NCBI GenBank assembly: GCA_963722715.1
Contig: CAVROA010000020.1
Span: forward strand, 195,572 to 259,571
DNA: 64,000 bases
Origin: DASQGA01 sp963722715
Lineage (GTDB): Bacteria > Actinomycetota > Thermoleophilia > Gaiellales > Gaiellaceae
Reading direction: 5' to 3'
The notes below the pieces were generated by a model, which saw only the letters and a program-made list of their open reading frames with translations, did not search any database and had not been told where the DNA came from. Position 1 is the first letter of the stretch; each line of letters begins with the position of its first letter. Positions 1-7,476 of this stretch are shown one piece after another. A program made the position numbers and the translations under genes.

Positions 1-386
1 GTCCAGCAGAGGCCTGCGTAGATCAGCCCGCGCGCCACGTAGACGAGTCGCTTGCCGACTCCGACATCCTCGCCATGCTCGACCTTCTCGCCGAGCGCCG
101 CCACGACGAAGCGCCAGAGAGCGTACCCCCCGAGCCCGATCGCAAGCAGCACGAGCACCCATTTCCCCCAGCCCTCGCTTGCCAGCGTTCGGAGAGCACC
201 GTGCTGGTCGGTCGTCTTGCCGCCCTGATCGAGGGCGACCCCGATCGCCAGCAGCGCGACGATGCCGTAGAGAAGGCCCTGGGCGACCATCCCGAAGCGG
301 GCCAGCCATTCCACCCACGGGCTGCGAGCGGCTTGCTTGGCGCTCCGTCCCGCGGCCGAAGCGTCGAGAGTTGTGTCCCAGGCCAT
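1..386 (-). CDS. DUF1206 membrane protein (3' end outside window)
   Basis: Only the first 128 codons are inside the window. The visible part has a short polar N-terminus, then membrane segments at about residues 30-50 and 65-88 and the start of a third near 115. The recurring pattern of an aromatic residue and glycine followed by G-x-x-Y/L-G is typical of DUF1206 proteins, whose function is unknown. The ATG at 386 gives MAWDTTLDASAAGRSAKQAA before the first membrane segment. It lies 45 bases downstream of the DUF6510 gene and is probably the last visible member of the rlmN operon. The family call rests on pattern recognition. Confidence 0.75.
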   Translation of the reverse strand, partial: MAWDTTLDASAAGRSAKQAARSPWVEWLARFGMVAQGLLYGIVALLAIGVALDQGGKTTDQHGALRTLASEGWGKWVLVLLAIGLGGYALWRFVVAALGEKVEHGEDVGVGKRLVYVARGLIYAGLCW

Positions 387-430
387 GCCTCGGCCTACCC
401 AGCGCGAGCGGCGCGCAACCCAGGCAGGCG

Positions 431-685
431 CTATTCGTGGATTTCGAGCGTCCGAACCCCGCCGAGGTCGATCCAGGTGCGTCCGGGGCCGCGCACGATG
501 CGAAAGAGGACGCTCGAGCACGAGCGGCAGCGGACGACCGTTCCCGGCGCTCGCAGGTAGACGACCGCCTCGGCGACGGGACCCGCGGCCCCGCACGTCC
601 TGCAAACAGCCGTCGAGACCGTCATTTCGATGCCGAAGACCTCGAGCAGCTCGCCGCCGATCGCGTTGCCGTCCAAGGGCTCCAT
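431..685 (-). CDS. DUF6510 family protein (small zinc-ribbon-like)
   Basis: An 84-residue protein with two CxxC pairs (CRTC near residue 29, CRSC near residue 54) set as in a zinc ribbon, followed by a hydrophobic beta-rich stretch. It matches the DUF6510 family, which I recall next to flavin reductases and sulfite-oxidase-like molybdoenzymes, as here. The function is unknown; metal binding and a helper role in the same redox process are inference. A GTG immediately before the ATG could also be used. The start lies 6 bases after the reductase stop, so the genes are probably co-translated. Confidence 0.8.
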   Translation of the reverse strand: MEPLDGNAIGGELLEVFGIEMTVSTAVCRTCGAAGPVAEAVVYLRAPGTVVRCRSCSSVLFRIVRGPGRTWIDLGGVRTLEIHE

Positions 686-691
686 CACCCT

Positions 692-1441
692 CTAACCTCC
701 CGTCGCTCCGAAGCGCTCCGTCTTGATGCTCCCCGGCGCATATCCGGCCTCGACGAGAGCATCCGCCGCAGTCTCGACGAACGACGTCGGCCCGCACACG
801 AACACCCGCGCTCCCGCCTCGGGCGGCCAGGCGACCTCGCGCAGCATCCCGACATCGATACGGCGGGCGTATCCGGTCCACCCGGGTGGCTGCGAGCGAG
901 TCAGCGTGTGGACGACCTCGAGGCCGTCAGACGCTGCCAGGCGCTCGAGCTCCTCCCGGTAGATCACGTCCTCCCACGCCCGCGACGAGTAGAGAAGCCG
1001 CGCCGGCGCGTCGCTTTCGGACGCGTTCCGGTGGCGGAGCATCGCCATCAGCGGGACGATGCCGGAGCCACCCGCGACCAGAAGCAGCGGACCGCCCGAG
1101 GAGGGCTCCCAGACGAAGTATCCGCCGATCGGGCCGCGGATCTCGAGCCCGTCGCCGGCGCGAAGCTCGTCAGCGAGGTACGGCGACACCTCGCCGTCGT
1201 CCAGGCGCTCGACCGTGATCGCGAGAGGCTCTCCCGGCGGCGAGGCGATCGAGTAGCTTCGCTGCGCCTGGTACCCGTCCTCGGCGGTGAGGCGCACATC
1301 GAGGTGCTGGCCGGCCCGGTGCCCCGGCCAGGCGGGGGCGTCGAGGACGATCGTGACGACGCGCGGGGTCTCCCGAACCGAGCCCGCGACCTCGGCGACC
1401 TGCCAGGCTACTAGTCGCCCCAGTACCGCTGTTCCTGCCAC
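692..1441 (-). CDS. Ferredoxin/flavodoxin reductase-type FAD-NAD(P)H oxidoreductase
   Basis: A flavin reductase of the ferredoxin-NADP reductase superfamily. An N-terminal FAD-binding barrel carries the RSYSIASPP motif, which contacts FAD. A nucleotide-binding half follows with GGSGIVPLMAML and the closing VCGPTSFVE motif. There is no 2Fe-2S domain, so it probably passes electrons between NAD(P)H and a separate partner. The likely partner is the molybdopterin protein encoded directly upstream. I chose GTG 1441, which overlaps the upstream gene by 31 bases; no ATG sits at the expected place and the start is uncertain. Together with the sulfite-oxidase-like gene and DUF6510 it forms a compact redox module. 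Confidence 0.85.
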   Translation of the reverse strand: MAGTAVLGRLVAWQVAEVAGSVRETPRVVTIVLDAPAWPGHRAGQHLDVRLTAEDGYQAQRSYSIASPPGEPLAITVERLDDGEVSPYLADELRAGDGLEIRGPIGGYFVWEPSSGGPLLLVAGGSGIVPLMAMLRHRNASESDAPARLLYSSRAWEDVIYREELERLAASDGLEVVHTLTRSQPPGWTGYARRIDVGMLREVAWPPEAGARVFVCGPTSFVETAADALVEAGYAPGSIKTERFGATGG

Positions 1442-2013
1442 GGATCGCCACGAAGGTGGTAACCGTTCGATTCCCAGAAGCCAGGTTCGTCCTCGTCGCG
1501 AAGCGCAAGGCCGCGCGCCCACTTGGCGCTCTTCCAGAAGTAGAGGTGTGGGACGAGCAGTCGTGCCGGACCTCCGTGCTCAGGCTCGAGGGGCTCGCCG
1601 TCGAAGGTGTACGCAACCCATGCCTTCCCGTCCGTCACGTCCTCCAACGGCAGGTTCGTCGTGTAGCCCCCGTCGCAGAACGCCAAGATGTATGAGGCGT
1701 CGTGGTCGACCTCGGCGAGCAGCGTGTCGACCGAAACTCCCTCCCAGGTCGTGTCGAGCTTCGACCACTTGGTGACGCAGTGGATGTCCTTCGTGACCGT
1801 CTCGCTCGGAAGCTTCTGAAACTCTTCCCAGCTCCAGGTTGCAGGCTCGGCTCCACCCTGGATCGAGAAGGTCCATTCGTCGAGCGGCGTTCGCGGAGTC
1901 GGGCCGGCCGAGAGGACCGGGAAATCGTCGACGAGGTACTGACCGGGAGGAATCCGGTCGCCCTGCCCGTCATCCCTTCTCCGTCCGCGGAAACCGCGTG
2001 AGACGAAGCTCAT
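1411..2013 (-). CDS. Sulfite oxidase-like molybdopterin-dependent oxidoreductase
   Basis: A 200-residue single-domain protein of the sulfite oxidase/MsrP catalytic fold. The conserved HCVTKWS motif supplies the molybdenum-coordinating cysteine at residue 79. The downstream motifs YTTNLPLEDV, GGPARLLVPHLYFWKSAKW and ESNGYH are all family marks. There is no twin-arginine signal, heme domain or dimerisation domain, so it is probably a cytoplasmic enzyme. The substrate is unknown. Its ATG overlaps the rlmN stop as ATGA, and the reductase gene follows, implying electron transfer between the two products. Confidence 0.88.
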   Translation of the reverse strand: MSFVSRGFRGRRRDDGQGDRIPPGQYLVDDFPVLSAGPTPRTPLDEWTFSIQGGAEPATWSWEEFQKLPSETVTKDIHCVTKWSKLDTTWEGVSVDTLLAEVDHDASYILAFCDGGYTTNLPLEDVTDGKAWVAYTFDGEPLEPEHGGPARLLVPHLYFWKSAKWARGLALRDEDEPGFWESNGYHLRGDPWQEQRYWGD

Positions 2014-3011
2014 GATGCTGTGCCTCCTTTCGGCGAAGCCGCGGCCAGCTGTCCGCAGGCTGCCGCGATGTCGCGCCCGCGCGTGAGTCGGACCGTTGCA
2101 GGGAGGCGCGCGCGGTCGAGCACGCGCTTGAATGCGGCGATCGCGTCCCGACTCGAGCCCTCGTACATCCCGGTCGGGTTATACGGAATCAGATTCACCT
2201 TGTAGACCTTCGGATCGAGCAGGCCGGCGAGCGCGGCCGCCTGCGCGACGCTGTCGTTGACGCCCTCGAGCATGACGTATTCGACAAACACCTTCCGATT
2301 CGAGCGCCGATGGTGCTCGTTGCAGAGCGCGAGGATCTCGGCGAGGGGGTAGCGGTCGTTGACCGGCATGATGCGGCTTCGGAGGTCGTCGTCGGGCGCG
2401 TGCAGCGAGAGCGCCAGGCGAATCGGCGCCTCCACCTCCTCGACGAAGCGCCGGAGCCCCGGGATCCAGCCGACGGTGGAGATCGTCGTTCGCCGATGGG
2501 TGATACCGAGATCCGGCAGCCGCTTCGCAGAGGCGAGTACGTGGTCGAAGTTCAGCATCGGCTCGCCCATGCCCATGAAGACCGCATGGTCGACGCGCTC
2601 GAACCGGCGGAAGTGGAGCGCCTGGTCGAGAATCTCCGAGGCCGTGAGGTTTCGCCCGAAACGCATCTGGCCGGTGGCGCAGAACGTGCACGTGAGCGGA
2701 CAGCCGGACTGGCTCGAGAGGCAAAGCGAGCGGCGTCCGTCGCGGTAGCGCATGAGCACGGCCTCGACCGCGTGTCCGTCGCCGGTCCGGAAGAGCGCCT
2801 TCACCGTGCCGTCGCTGCTCTTCGCCTCGGACTCGAGCACGAGCGTCGAGAAGGGGACGGCGTCCGCGAGCTCCGCCCTGAGACCCGCGGGCAGGTTGGT
2901 CATCTCCTCGTACCCTGCGGCACCGCGCGCGGCCCACTCCCACACCTGGCCGGTGCGGTACGGCGGCTGCTCGCGCTCGGCGAGCGTCTCTTCGAGGAGA
3001 GGGAGATCCAC
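2010..3011 (-). CDS. rlmN: 23S rRNA (adenine(2503)-C(2))-methyltransferase RlmN
   Basis: A radical-SAM enzyme that methylates C2 of A2503 in 23S rRNA, and in many bacteria A37 of some tRNAs. The CxxxCxxC cluster motif lies at Cys104, Cys108 and Cys111. The SAM-binding MGMGEPMLN and the SLHAPDD segment are present. The C-terminal AAACGQL supplies the second methyl-carrying cysteine near residue 320. The 333-residue length is normal. The start is GTG at 3011, giving the usual N-terminal helix that ends in YRTGQVWEW. It leads an operon with the redox genes, which is unusual company for an RNA modification gene. Confidence 0.95.
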   Translation of the reverse strand: MDLPLLEETLAEREQPPYRTGQVWEWAARGAAGYEEMTNLPAGLRAELADAVPFSTLVLESEAKSSDGTVKALFRTGDGHAVEAVLMRYRDGRRSLCLSSQSGCPLTCTFCATGQMRFGRNLTASEILDQALHFRRFERVDHAVFMGMGEPMLNFDHVLASAKRLPDLGITHRRTTISTVGWIPGLRRFVEEVEAPIRLALSLHAPDDDLRSRIMPVNDRYPLAEILALCNEHHRRSNRKVFVEYVMLEGVNDSVAQAAALAGLLDPKVYKVNLIPYNPTGMYEGSSRDAIAAFKRVLDRARLPATVRLTRGRDIAAACGQLAAASPKGGTAS

Positions 3012-3140
3012 GACCTTGACAAGGTAGCGCCCGTGAGGGTGCTAGCCACACCCCGGAACACCTGCTAGCCCCGCCGTCAAGAAGGGGCGGATTGGGGAAC
3101 ATGGACTGGCCAAGCACGAGTCGACCGGAAGGAGGGAGCC

Positions 3141-3389
3141 ATGAGCAGCATTGCCGTCGGAGCCGAGCCGTTCGATCCGAACATCGACGGCGCCCGCGCC
3201 TGGTTCCTTCTGCGCGGTCTCTCGCGGCGCAGGGACGAGCAGATGATCGGCGGAGTCGCCGGTGCGCTCGCCCGGCGCTTCAAGGTCAAGCCACTGGTCG
3301 CCCGCGTCCTCCTCCTCCTCGTGACGCTGACCGGCTGGGGGCTCGCGATCTACCTCGCGCTCTGGTACCTGATGCCTCTCGAGGCGTGA
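3141..3389 (+). CDS. PspC domain-containing membrane protein
   Basis: An 82-residue protein. The core LSRRRDEQMIGGVAGALARR, followed by KVKPLVARVLLLLVTL and one long membrane helix ending in YLALWYLMP, is the PspC domain. That domain is linked in other bacteria to envelope stress. It has a polar 30-residue N-terminus and no extra domain. A strong Shine-Dalgarno (AAGGAGGGAG) precedes the ATG, so this gene is leadered. A hairpin terminator follows 12 bases after the stop. It stands alone and is convergent with lepB. Confidence 0.88.
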   Translation: MSSIAVGAEPFDPNIDGARAWFLLRGLSRRRDEQMIGGVAGALARRFKVKPLVARVLLLLVTLTGWGLAIYLALWYLMPLEA

Positions 3390-3401
3390 CCTCCCTCCAA
3401 C

Positions 3402-3430
3402 GTGCGGGCGGGCCCGACGCCCGCCCGCAC
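3402..3430. terminator. Hairpin terminator between pspC-like gene and lepB
   Basis: A perfect 12-bp GC-only stem (3402-3413 with 3419-3430) has a 5-base loop and is followed on the + strand by TTTCT. It lies between two convergent genes and probably stops transcription from the PspC gene, perhaps in both directions. Confidence 0.85.
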
Positions 3431-3447
3431 TTTCTGCTCGGATCTCA

Positions 3448-4050
3448 CTAAGGAGTGCCGATCCGGCGTGGAGGCCAGTACGTGACGACGACCGGGCCGA
3501 TGAGCGCGTCGCGTGACACGGGCCCCCACGTGCGCGAGTCGCACGAGAGATCGCGGTTGTCGCCCATCATGAAATAGCTTCCGTCCGGCACCGTCCATCG
3601 ACCAGACGTCCGGTCCTCGTGTGAGCCCTGAACGTAGGGCTCCGCAAGTCTCTTTCCATTCACCGAGACGAAGCCGCCGCGCGTCGTGACGACGTCGCCG
3701 GGCAGCCCGATCAGGCGCTTCACGAAGACGCCGCCCTGGCCACAGAGCTCCTCCGCCTGCGGGGGCGTCTCGAAGACGACGATCTCTCCGCGGCGAGGAT
3801 CCCGGAAGCGGTAGATGAATCGATTCGCGACCACGCGATCCGAGTGGGCGCCCAGGCAGCCAAGCGCCGGGCGCGCACAGTGGAGCGTCGGCTCCATCGA
3901 CGGCGACGGGATCCGGTATGGGTTCGCGACCTCCACCTTGATCACCAGGACGGCACTCACCGCCAGGACGATCGTCGCGATCCATTCGACCGGGGAGCGC
4001 CAACCTTCGGGAAGGCGGCGCAGGAGAGGGTCGAGAGGATGAAAGGACAC
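3448..4050 (-). CDS. lepB: Signal peptidase I
   Basis: A membrane-bound serine protease that removes signal peptides from exported proteins. From GTG 4050 the product is 200 residues. One membrane helix lies at about 21-41. The nucleophile is in PSPSMEPTL (Ser51) and the general base in VKRLIGLPGD (Lys111). The GDNRxxSxDSR box and a last WPPRRIG segment follow. An in-frame longer start at 4194 exists, but its extra 48 residues look non-coding. GTG 4050 lies exactly 7 bases after a TACGCT box on the minus strand, matching the leaderless pattern seen across the window. Confidence 0.93.
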   Translation of the reverse strand: MSFHPLDPLLRRLPEGWRSPVEWIATIVLAVSAVLVIKVEVANPYRIPSPSMEPTLHCARPALGCLGAHSDRVVANRFIYRFRDPRRGEIVVFETPPQAEELCGQGGVFVKRLIGLPGDVVTTRGGFVSVNGKRLAEPYVQGSHEDRTSGRWTVPDGSYFMMGDNRDLSCDSRTWGPVSRDALIGPVVVTYWPPRRIGTP

Positions 4051-4057
4051 GGCCGCC

Positions 4058-4063
4058 AGCGTA
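4058..4063 (-). promoter_or_regulatory. -10 box of leaderless lepB
   Basis: TACGCT on the minus strand, 7 bases before the GTG start. It supports the shorter lepB start. Confidence 0.55.
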
Positions 4064-4249
4064 GATGCTCGCGGAGCGACGGCGTAGATAGCTGACCGGC
4101 AATTACCCCACCCTCGGATGGCGGCCCAGACACGGCGCCAGGACGCACCCTCGCCCTTGTCAAGGCTTCTAGCCTTGCCTGCGGGCGATGGCACATCCTG
4201 ACTTGGTCTGACCCGTCCCCGAGGGCACGCTAATTACCGATCAACCATC

Positions 4250-4255
4250 TAGGCT
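4250..4255 (+). promoter_or_regulatory. -10 box of leaderless threonine aldolase operon
   Basis: TAGGCT lies 7 bases before the ATG at 4263. No Shine-Dalgarno is visible. Confidence 0.6.
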
Positions 4256-4262
4256 GGCCCGG

Positions 4263-5339
4263 ATGATCGACCTCAGGTCCGACACCCTCACACAGCCGAC
4301 TCCCGGCATGCGAAAGGCCATGGCCGAGGCCGTCGTCGGTGACGAGCAGAAGCGCGAGGACCCGACCGTGATCGCGCTCGAGGAGCGCGGCGCCGAGCTT
4401 CTCGGTCAGGAAGCGGCGGTCTATCTCCCGACCGCGACGATGGCCAACCAGATCGCCCTTCGGCTCCACTCCGAGCCGGGAGACGAGGTGATCGCCGAGG
4501 CGAGCGCGCACGTCTTCCGGTACGAGCTCGGAGGGCCGGCCGTCCACTCCGGCCTCTCGATGCGGGCGATCGCGACGACCGACGGGCGCTTCGCCGCCGT
4601 CGACGTCCGAGAGCTCATCAGCCACCCGGACGACCTGCACTCGCCGCCGAGCCGGATCCTCTGCCTCGAGAACACCCACAACGGGGGCGGGGGGAGAGTC
4701 TGGCCACTCGCGCAACTCCGGGAAGTGTGCGATGAGGCCAGGGCACACGGGCTCCGGATACACCTGGACGGCGCGCGACTCATGAACGCGGTCGTCGCGA
4801 GCGGTGTGCCAGCGGCCGAGATCGGCAAGGAGTTCGATTCCGTGACGCTCTGCCTGTCGAAGGGCCTTGGCTGCCCGCTCGGTGCGCTGCTCGCGACCTC
4901 GAACGAGCTCGCGCCGAAGGCACGCCGCCTGAAGCACATGTTCGGCGGCGCCATGCGCCAGGCGGGCGTGGTCGCCGCAACGGGCCTCTACGCACTCGAC
5001 CACCACGTGGATCGCCTCGCCGAGGATCACGCGAACGCCCGGAAGCTGGCTGCCGGGCTTGCGGAGGCCGGCCTTCCGATCGACCTCGCCCAGGTAGAGA
5101 CGAACTTCGTCCTCCTGGACGCAAAGCTGCTGGGACTGACAGGGGAGGAGGTGCTGGCGCGCCTCCGGGGGGAGGGAGTCCTTCTCTCCTTCGCCGTCGG
5201 AAAGGACGTGCTCCGCGCCGTCACTCACCTGGACGTTTCCGCCGAGGACATCGAGCGCGCGGTCGAGAGTGTCGGCCGAGCCCTTTCCGCGGAGCATCCG
5301 CCCGTTGAGCTCGCGACGGACGCGCCGACTCCCTTCTGA
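4263..5339 (+). CDS. ltaE: Low-specificity threonine aldolase (PLP, beta-eliminating lyase family)
   Basis: A fold-type I PLP enzyme expected to cleave L-threonine or allo-threonine to glycine and acetaldehyde. It opens with MIDLRSDTLTQPTPGMR, the family signature. YLPTATMANQIAL and LENTHNGGGG bind the cofactor phosphate region, HLDGARLMNA holds the PLP aspartate, and LSKGLGCPLGALL carries the Schiff-base lysine near residue 200. The 358-residue length is normal. It is the first gene of a four-gene operon whose reading frames overlap. The TGATG junction with the next gene implies translational coupling. Confidence 0.92.
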   Translation: MIDLRSDTLTQPTPGMRKAMAEAVVGDEQKREDPTVIALEERGAELLGQEAAVYLPTATMANQIALRLHSEPGDEVIAEASAHVFRYELGGPAVHSGLSMRAIATTDGRFAAVDVRELISHPDDLHSPPSRILCLENTHNGGGGRVWPLAQLREVCDEARAHGLRIHLDGARLMNAVVASGVPAAEIGKEFDSVTLCLSKGLGCPLGALLATSNELAPKARRLKHMFGGAMRQAGVVAATGLYALDHHVDRLAEDHANARKLAAGLAEAGLPIDLAQVETNFVLLDAKLLGLTGEEVLARLRGEGVLLSFAVGKDVLRAVTHLDVSAEDIERAVESVGRALSAEHPPVELATDAPTPF

Positions 5340-6673
5340 TGCCCGCGTCACCTGCGCCGGAGTCTCTCGTCAGCGACCTTCGGCATCGCGTCCTGCGAGT
5401 CCAGAAAAAGCAGCGGCTCCCGAGTGTTAGCGCCGCCGTCGCCCGAGACGGCAAGCTTCTCTGGAGTGAAGCCGTCGGCGTCGCGGACAACGACGCGGGC
5501 GCCACGGCGACTCCCGACACGCAATACCGCGTCGGATCGATCACAAAGACCTTCACGGCCGTCGCGATCATGCAGCTCAGGGATTCAGGCGAGCTCGAGC
5601 TGGACGACCGGCTCGGAGACCACCTCCCCGAGGCCGCGCACGCGGGGCCGACGATCAGGCGAATGCTCTCCCACCACTCTGGCCTCCAGCGGGAGCCTGC
5701 GGGTGACCTCTGGGAGAGCATGGAGGCTCCGACCGTCGACGAGCTGCTCGGCCGGCTCGCCGAGGCCGAGCAGGTGCTGGCGCCTGCGCGGCACTTCCAC
5801 TACTCGAACCTCGCCTTCGCGTTGCTCGGCGAGGTCGTCGCGCGCCGAAGCGGCCGGCCGTACACCCAGCACGTCCAGGAGCGAATTCTGGACCCGGTCG
5901 GCCTCTCACGGACAACGTGGGCGCCGAGTGGAGCCAGGGCTCAGGGATACTTCGTGGAGCCGTACTCCGACACGCTCAGGCCCGAGCGCGACGACGTCGA
6001 TCTCGTGGGGGCTTCCTCGGCCGGCCAGCTCTGGAGCACGGCCGCCGACCTGTGCAGCTGGGGCACCTTTCTGGCGGATCCGATTCCCGAGGTGCTGGCG
6101 CCGGAGACGGTCGAGGAGATGCACTCGGTCCACGTCATGCTGGACGACCGTTGGCAGGAGGCCTGGGGGCTCGGAATCGGCCTGACGCGGGACGGCGAGC
6201 GGATCCTGGCTGGTCACGCGGGCGGCATGCCTGGCCACCTCTCCGGCTTCGCGTACTCGAGGAAGGACGGCATCTCCGCCGCTGCTCTCACGAACGCCGG
6301 TGCCGACATGCAGGCACTGGCCGTGCGCCTCGTCGCCACGGCGATCGACGCACTGCCGGCGGAGCCGGAGCCCTGGCGTCCTGCTGAGCCCCCGCCGCCT
6401 GAGGTCGCCGGGATCCTCGGGCGTTGGTGGTCGGAAGGAGAGGAATCCGTCTTCAGCTTCCGGGACGGGCGTCTGCAGGCACGCTTGGCCCACGACCCCC
6501 CCGAAGAGGAGCCATCCGTCTTCGAGCCGGACGGGCCGGACCGCTTCCGCGTCGTCTCGGGCCGCGAGCGCGGTGAGCTCCTGCGCGCCGTGCGTAACGA
6601 CGTCGGCGAGGTCGTCAAGCTGTACTGGGCGACCTACCCGTTCCACCGCGAGCCCTTCACGTTCGGGTGCTAG
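5339..6673 (+). CDS. Beta-lactamase-fold serine hydrolase
   Basis: A 444-residue member of the class C beta-lactamase/penicillin-binding fold (Pfam Beta-lactamase). The SxxK motif is SITKTFTA, with the nucleophile near residue 69. The second motif, YSNLAF, supplies Tyr-Ser-Asn, and HAGGMPGH stands where the KTG-like third motif is expected. The roughly 90-residue C-terminus is a separate beta-rich domain found in related esterases and peptidases. There is no signal peptide, so a cytoplasmic esterase, amidase or D-peptidase is likelier than antibiotic resistance. It overlaps ltaE and the next gene. Confidence 0.85.
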   Translation: MPASPAPESLVSDLRHRVLRVQKKQRLPSVSAAVARDGKLLWSEAVGVADNDAGATATPDTQYRVGSITKTFTAVAIMQLRDSGELELDDRLGDHLPEAAHAGPTIRRMLSHHSGLQREPAGDLWESMEAPTVDELLGRLAEAEQVLAPARHFHYSNLAFALLGEVVARRSGRPYTQHVQERILDPVGLSRTTWAPSGARAQGYFVEPYSDTLRPERDDVDLVGASSAGQLWSTAADLCSWGTFLADPIPEVLAPETVEEMHSVHVMLDDRWQEAWGLGIGLTRDGERILAGHAGGMPGHLSGFAYSRKDGISAAALTNAGADMQALAVRLVATAIDALPAEPEPWRPAEPPPPEVAGILGRWWSEGEESVFSFRDGRLQARLAHDPPEEEPSVFEPDGPDRFRVVSGRERGELLRAVRNDVGEVVKLYWATYPFHREPFTFGC

Positions 6674-7476
6674 CCCTCTTTCTCTGCACGACCTGTGGGA
6701 CGCAGTTCCCCGAGAGCGATGCTCCGCCCGAGGTCTGCCCGATCTGCCAGGACGAGCGGCAATACGTCCCGCCGGAAGGGCAGCGCTGGACGACGCTCGA
6801 GGAGCTCCGTGCCTCGCACCGGGCCGAAATCCGCGAGGAGGAGCCCGGGCTTGTCGGCATCGGCGCGGAGCCCTCCTTCGCGATCGGCCAGCGAGCCCTG
6901 CTCGTCCAGGCGCCCAGCGGAAACGTGCTCTGGGACTGCACGTCGCTCCTCGACGACGAGATCACAGCTCGCGTCGAGGAGCTCGGAGGGATCGCGGCGA
7001 TCTCGATCTCTCACCCGCACTACTACTCCTCGATGGTCGAGTGGGCGGAAGCGTTCGACGCGCCGATCTACCTGCACGCCGCCGACCGCGAGTGGGTCAT
7101 GCGCCCGAACGATCACATCGTTTTCTGGGAGGAGGAGCGGCGGGAGCTCGGACCGGGGCTCACCCTCGTCCGCTGCGGCGGTCACTACGAAGGCGGCACC
7201 GTTCTTCACTGGGCGTCAGGGGCGGAGGGAAGGGGAGCCCTGCTTTCAGGCGACATCGTGCAGGTGATCCCGGATCGTTCCTACGTGAGCTTCATGTACA
7301 GCTATCCGAACCTGATCCCCCTGGGCGAGCAAGCGATCCGGGGGATCGTGGCAGCACTCGAGCCGTTCGAGTTCGACCGGATACACGGCGCGTGGTGGGG
7401 TCGGGTCGTCCCGACGGATGCGAAGGCGGTCATCGCTCGCTCGGCGGAGCGATACCTCAAGGCCATCCGCGACTAG
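6667..7476 (+). CDS. Metallo-beta-lactamase-fold hydrolase with N-terminal rubredoxin-like zinc knuckle
   Basis: Two parts are visible. Residues 1-40 hold CTTCGTQF and CPICQDERQYV, a rubredoxin/zinc-ribbon-like pair. The rest is an MBL-fold domain with SHPHYYSSMVEW in place of the usual HxHxDH, then histidines in YLHAADREW and GGHYEGGTVLHW and an aspartate in LLSGDIVQV. The first metal motif is therefore altered: the aspartate is missing. The start is GTG 6667, overlapping the hydrolase gene by 7 bases. The substrate is unknown. It is co-translated with the neighbouring hydrolase and MFS genes. Confidence 0.82.
   Translation: MLALFLCTTCGTQFPESDAPPEVCPICQDERQYVPPEGQRWTTLEELRASHRAEIREEEPGLVGIGAEPSFAIGQRALLVQAPSGNVLWDCTSLLDDEITARVEELGGIAAISISHPHYYSSMVEWAEAFDAPIYLHAADREWVMRPNDHIVFWEEERRELGPGLTLVRCGGHYEGGTVLHWASGAEGRGALLSGDIVQVIPDRSYVSFMYSYPNLIPLGEQAIRGIVAALEPFEFDRIHGAWWGRVVPTDAKAVIARSAERYLKAIRD

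Noticed and set aside
3014..3024. CCTTGACAAGG before rlmN, and its inverse CCTTGTCAAGG at 4157-4167, as a shared promoter or operator
   Set aside because: Each contains TTGACA on one strand, but neither has a -10 at proper spacing toward a gene, and two copies of an 11-base near-palindrome are weak evidence.
4230..5351. A 373-codon frame antisense to ltaE
   Set aside because: It mirrors threonine aldolase and shows no family motif.
5339..6673. Calling the serine hydrolase an antibiotic-resistance beta-lactamase
   Set aside because: It has the fold motifs but no signal peptide, an altered third motif and an extra C-terminal domain, and lies in a metabolic operon.
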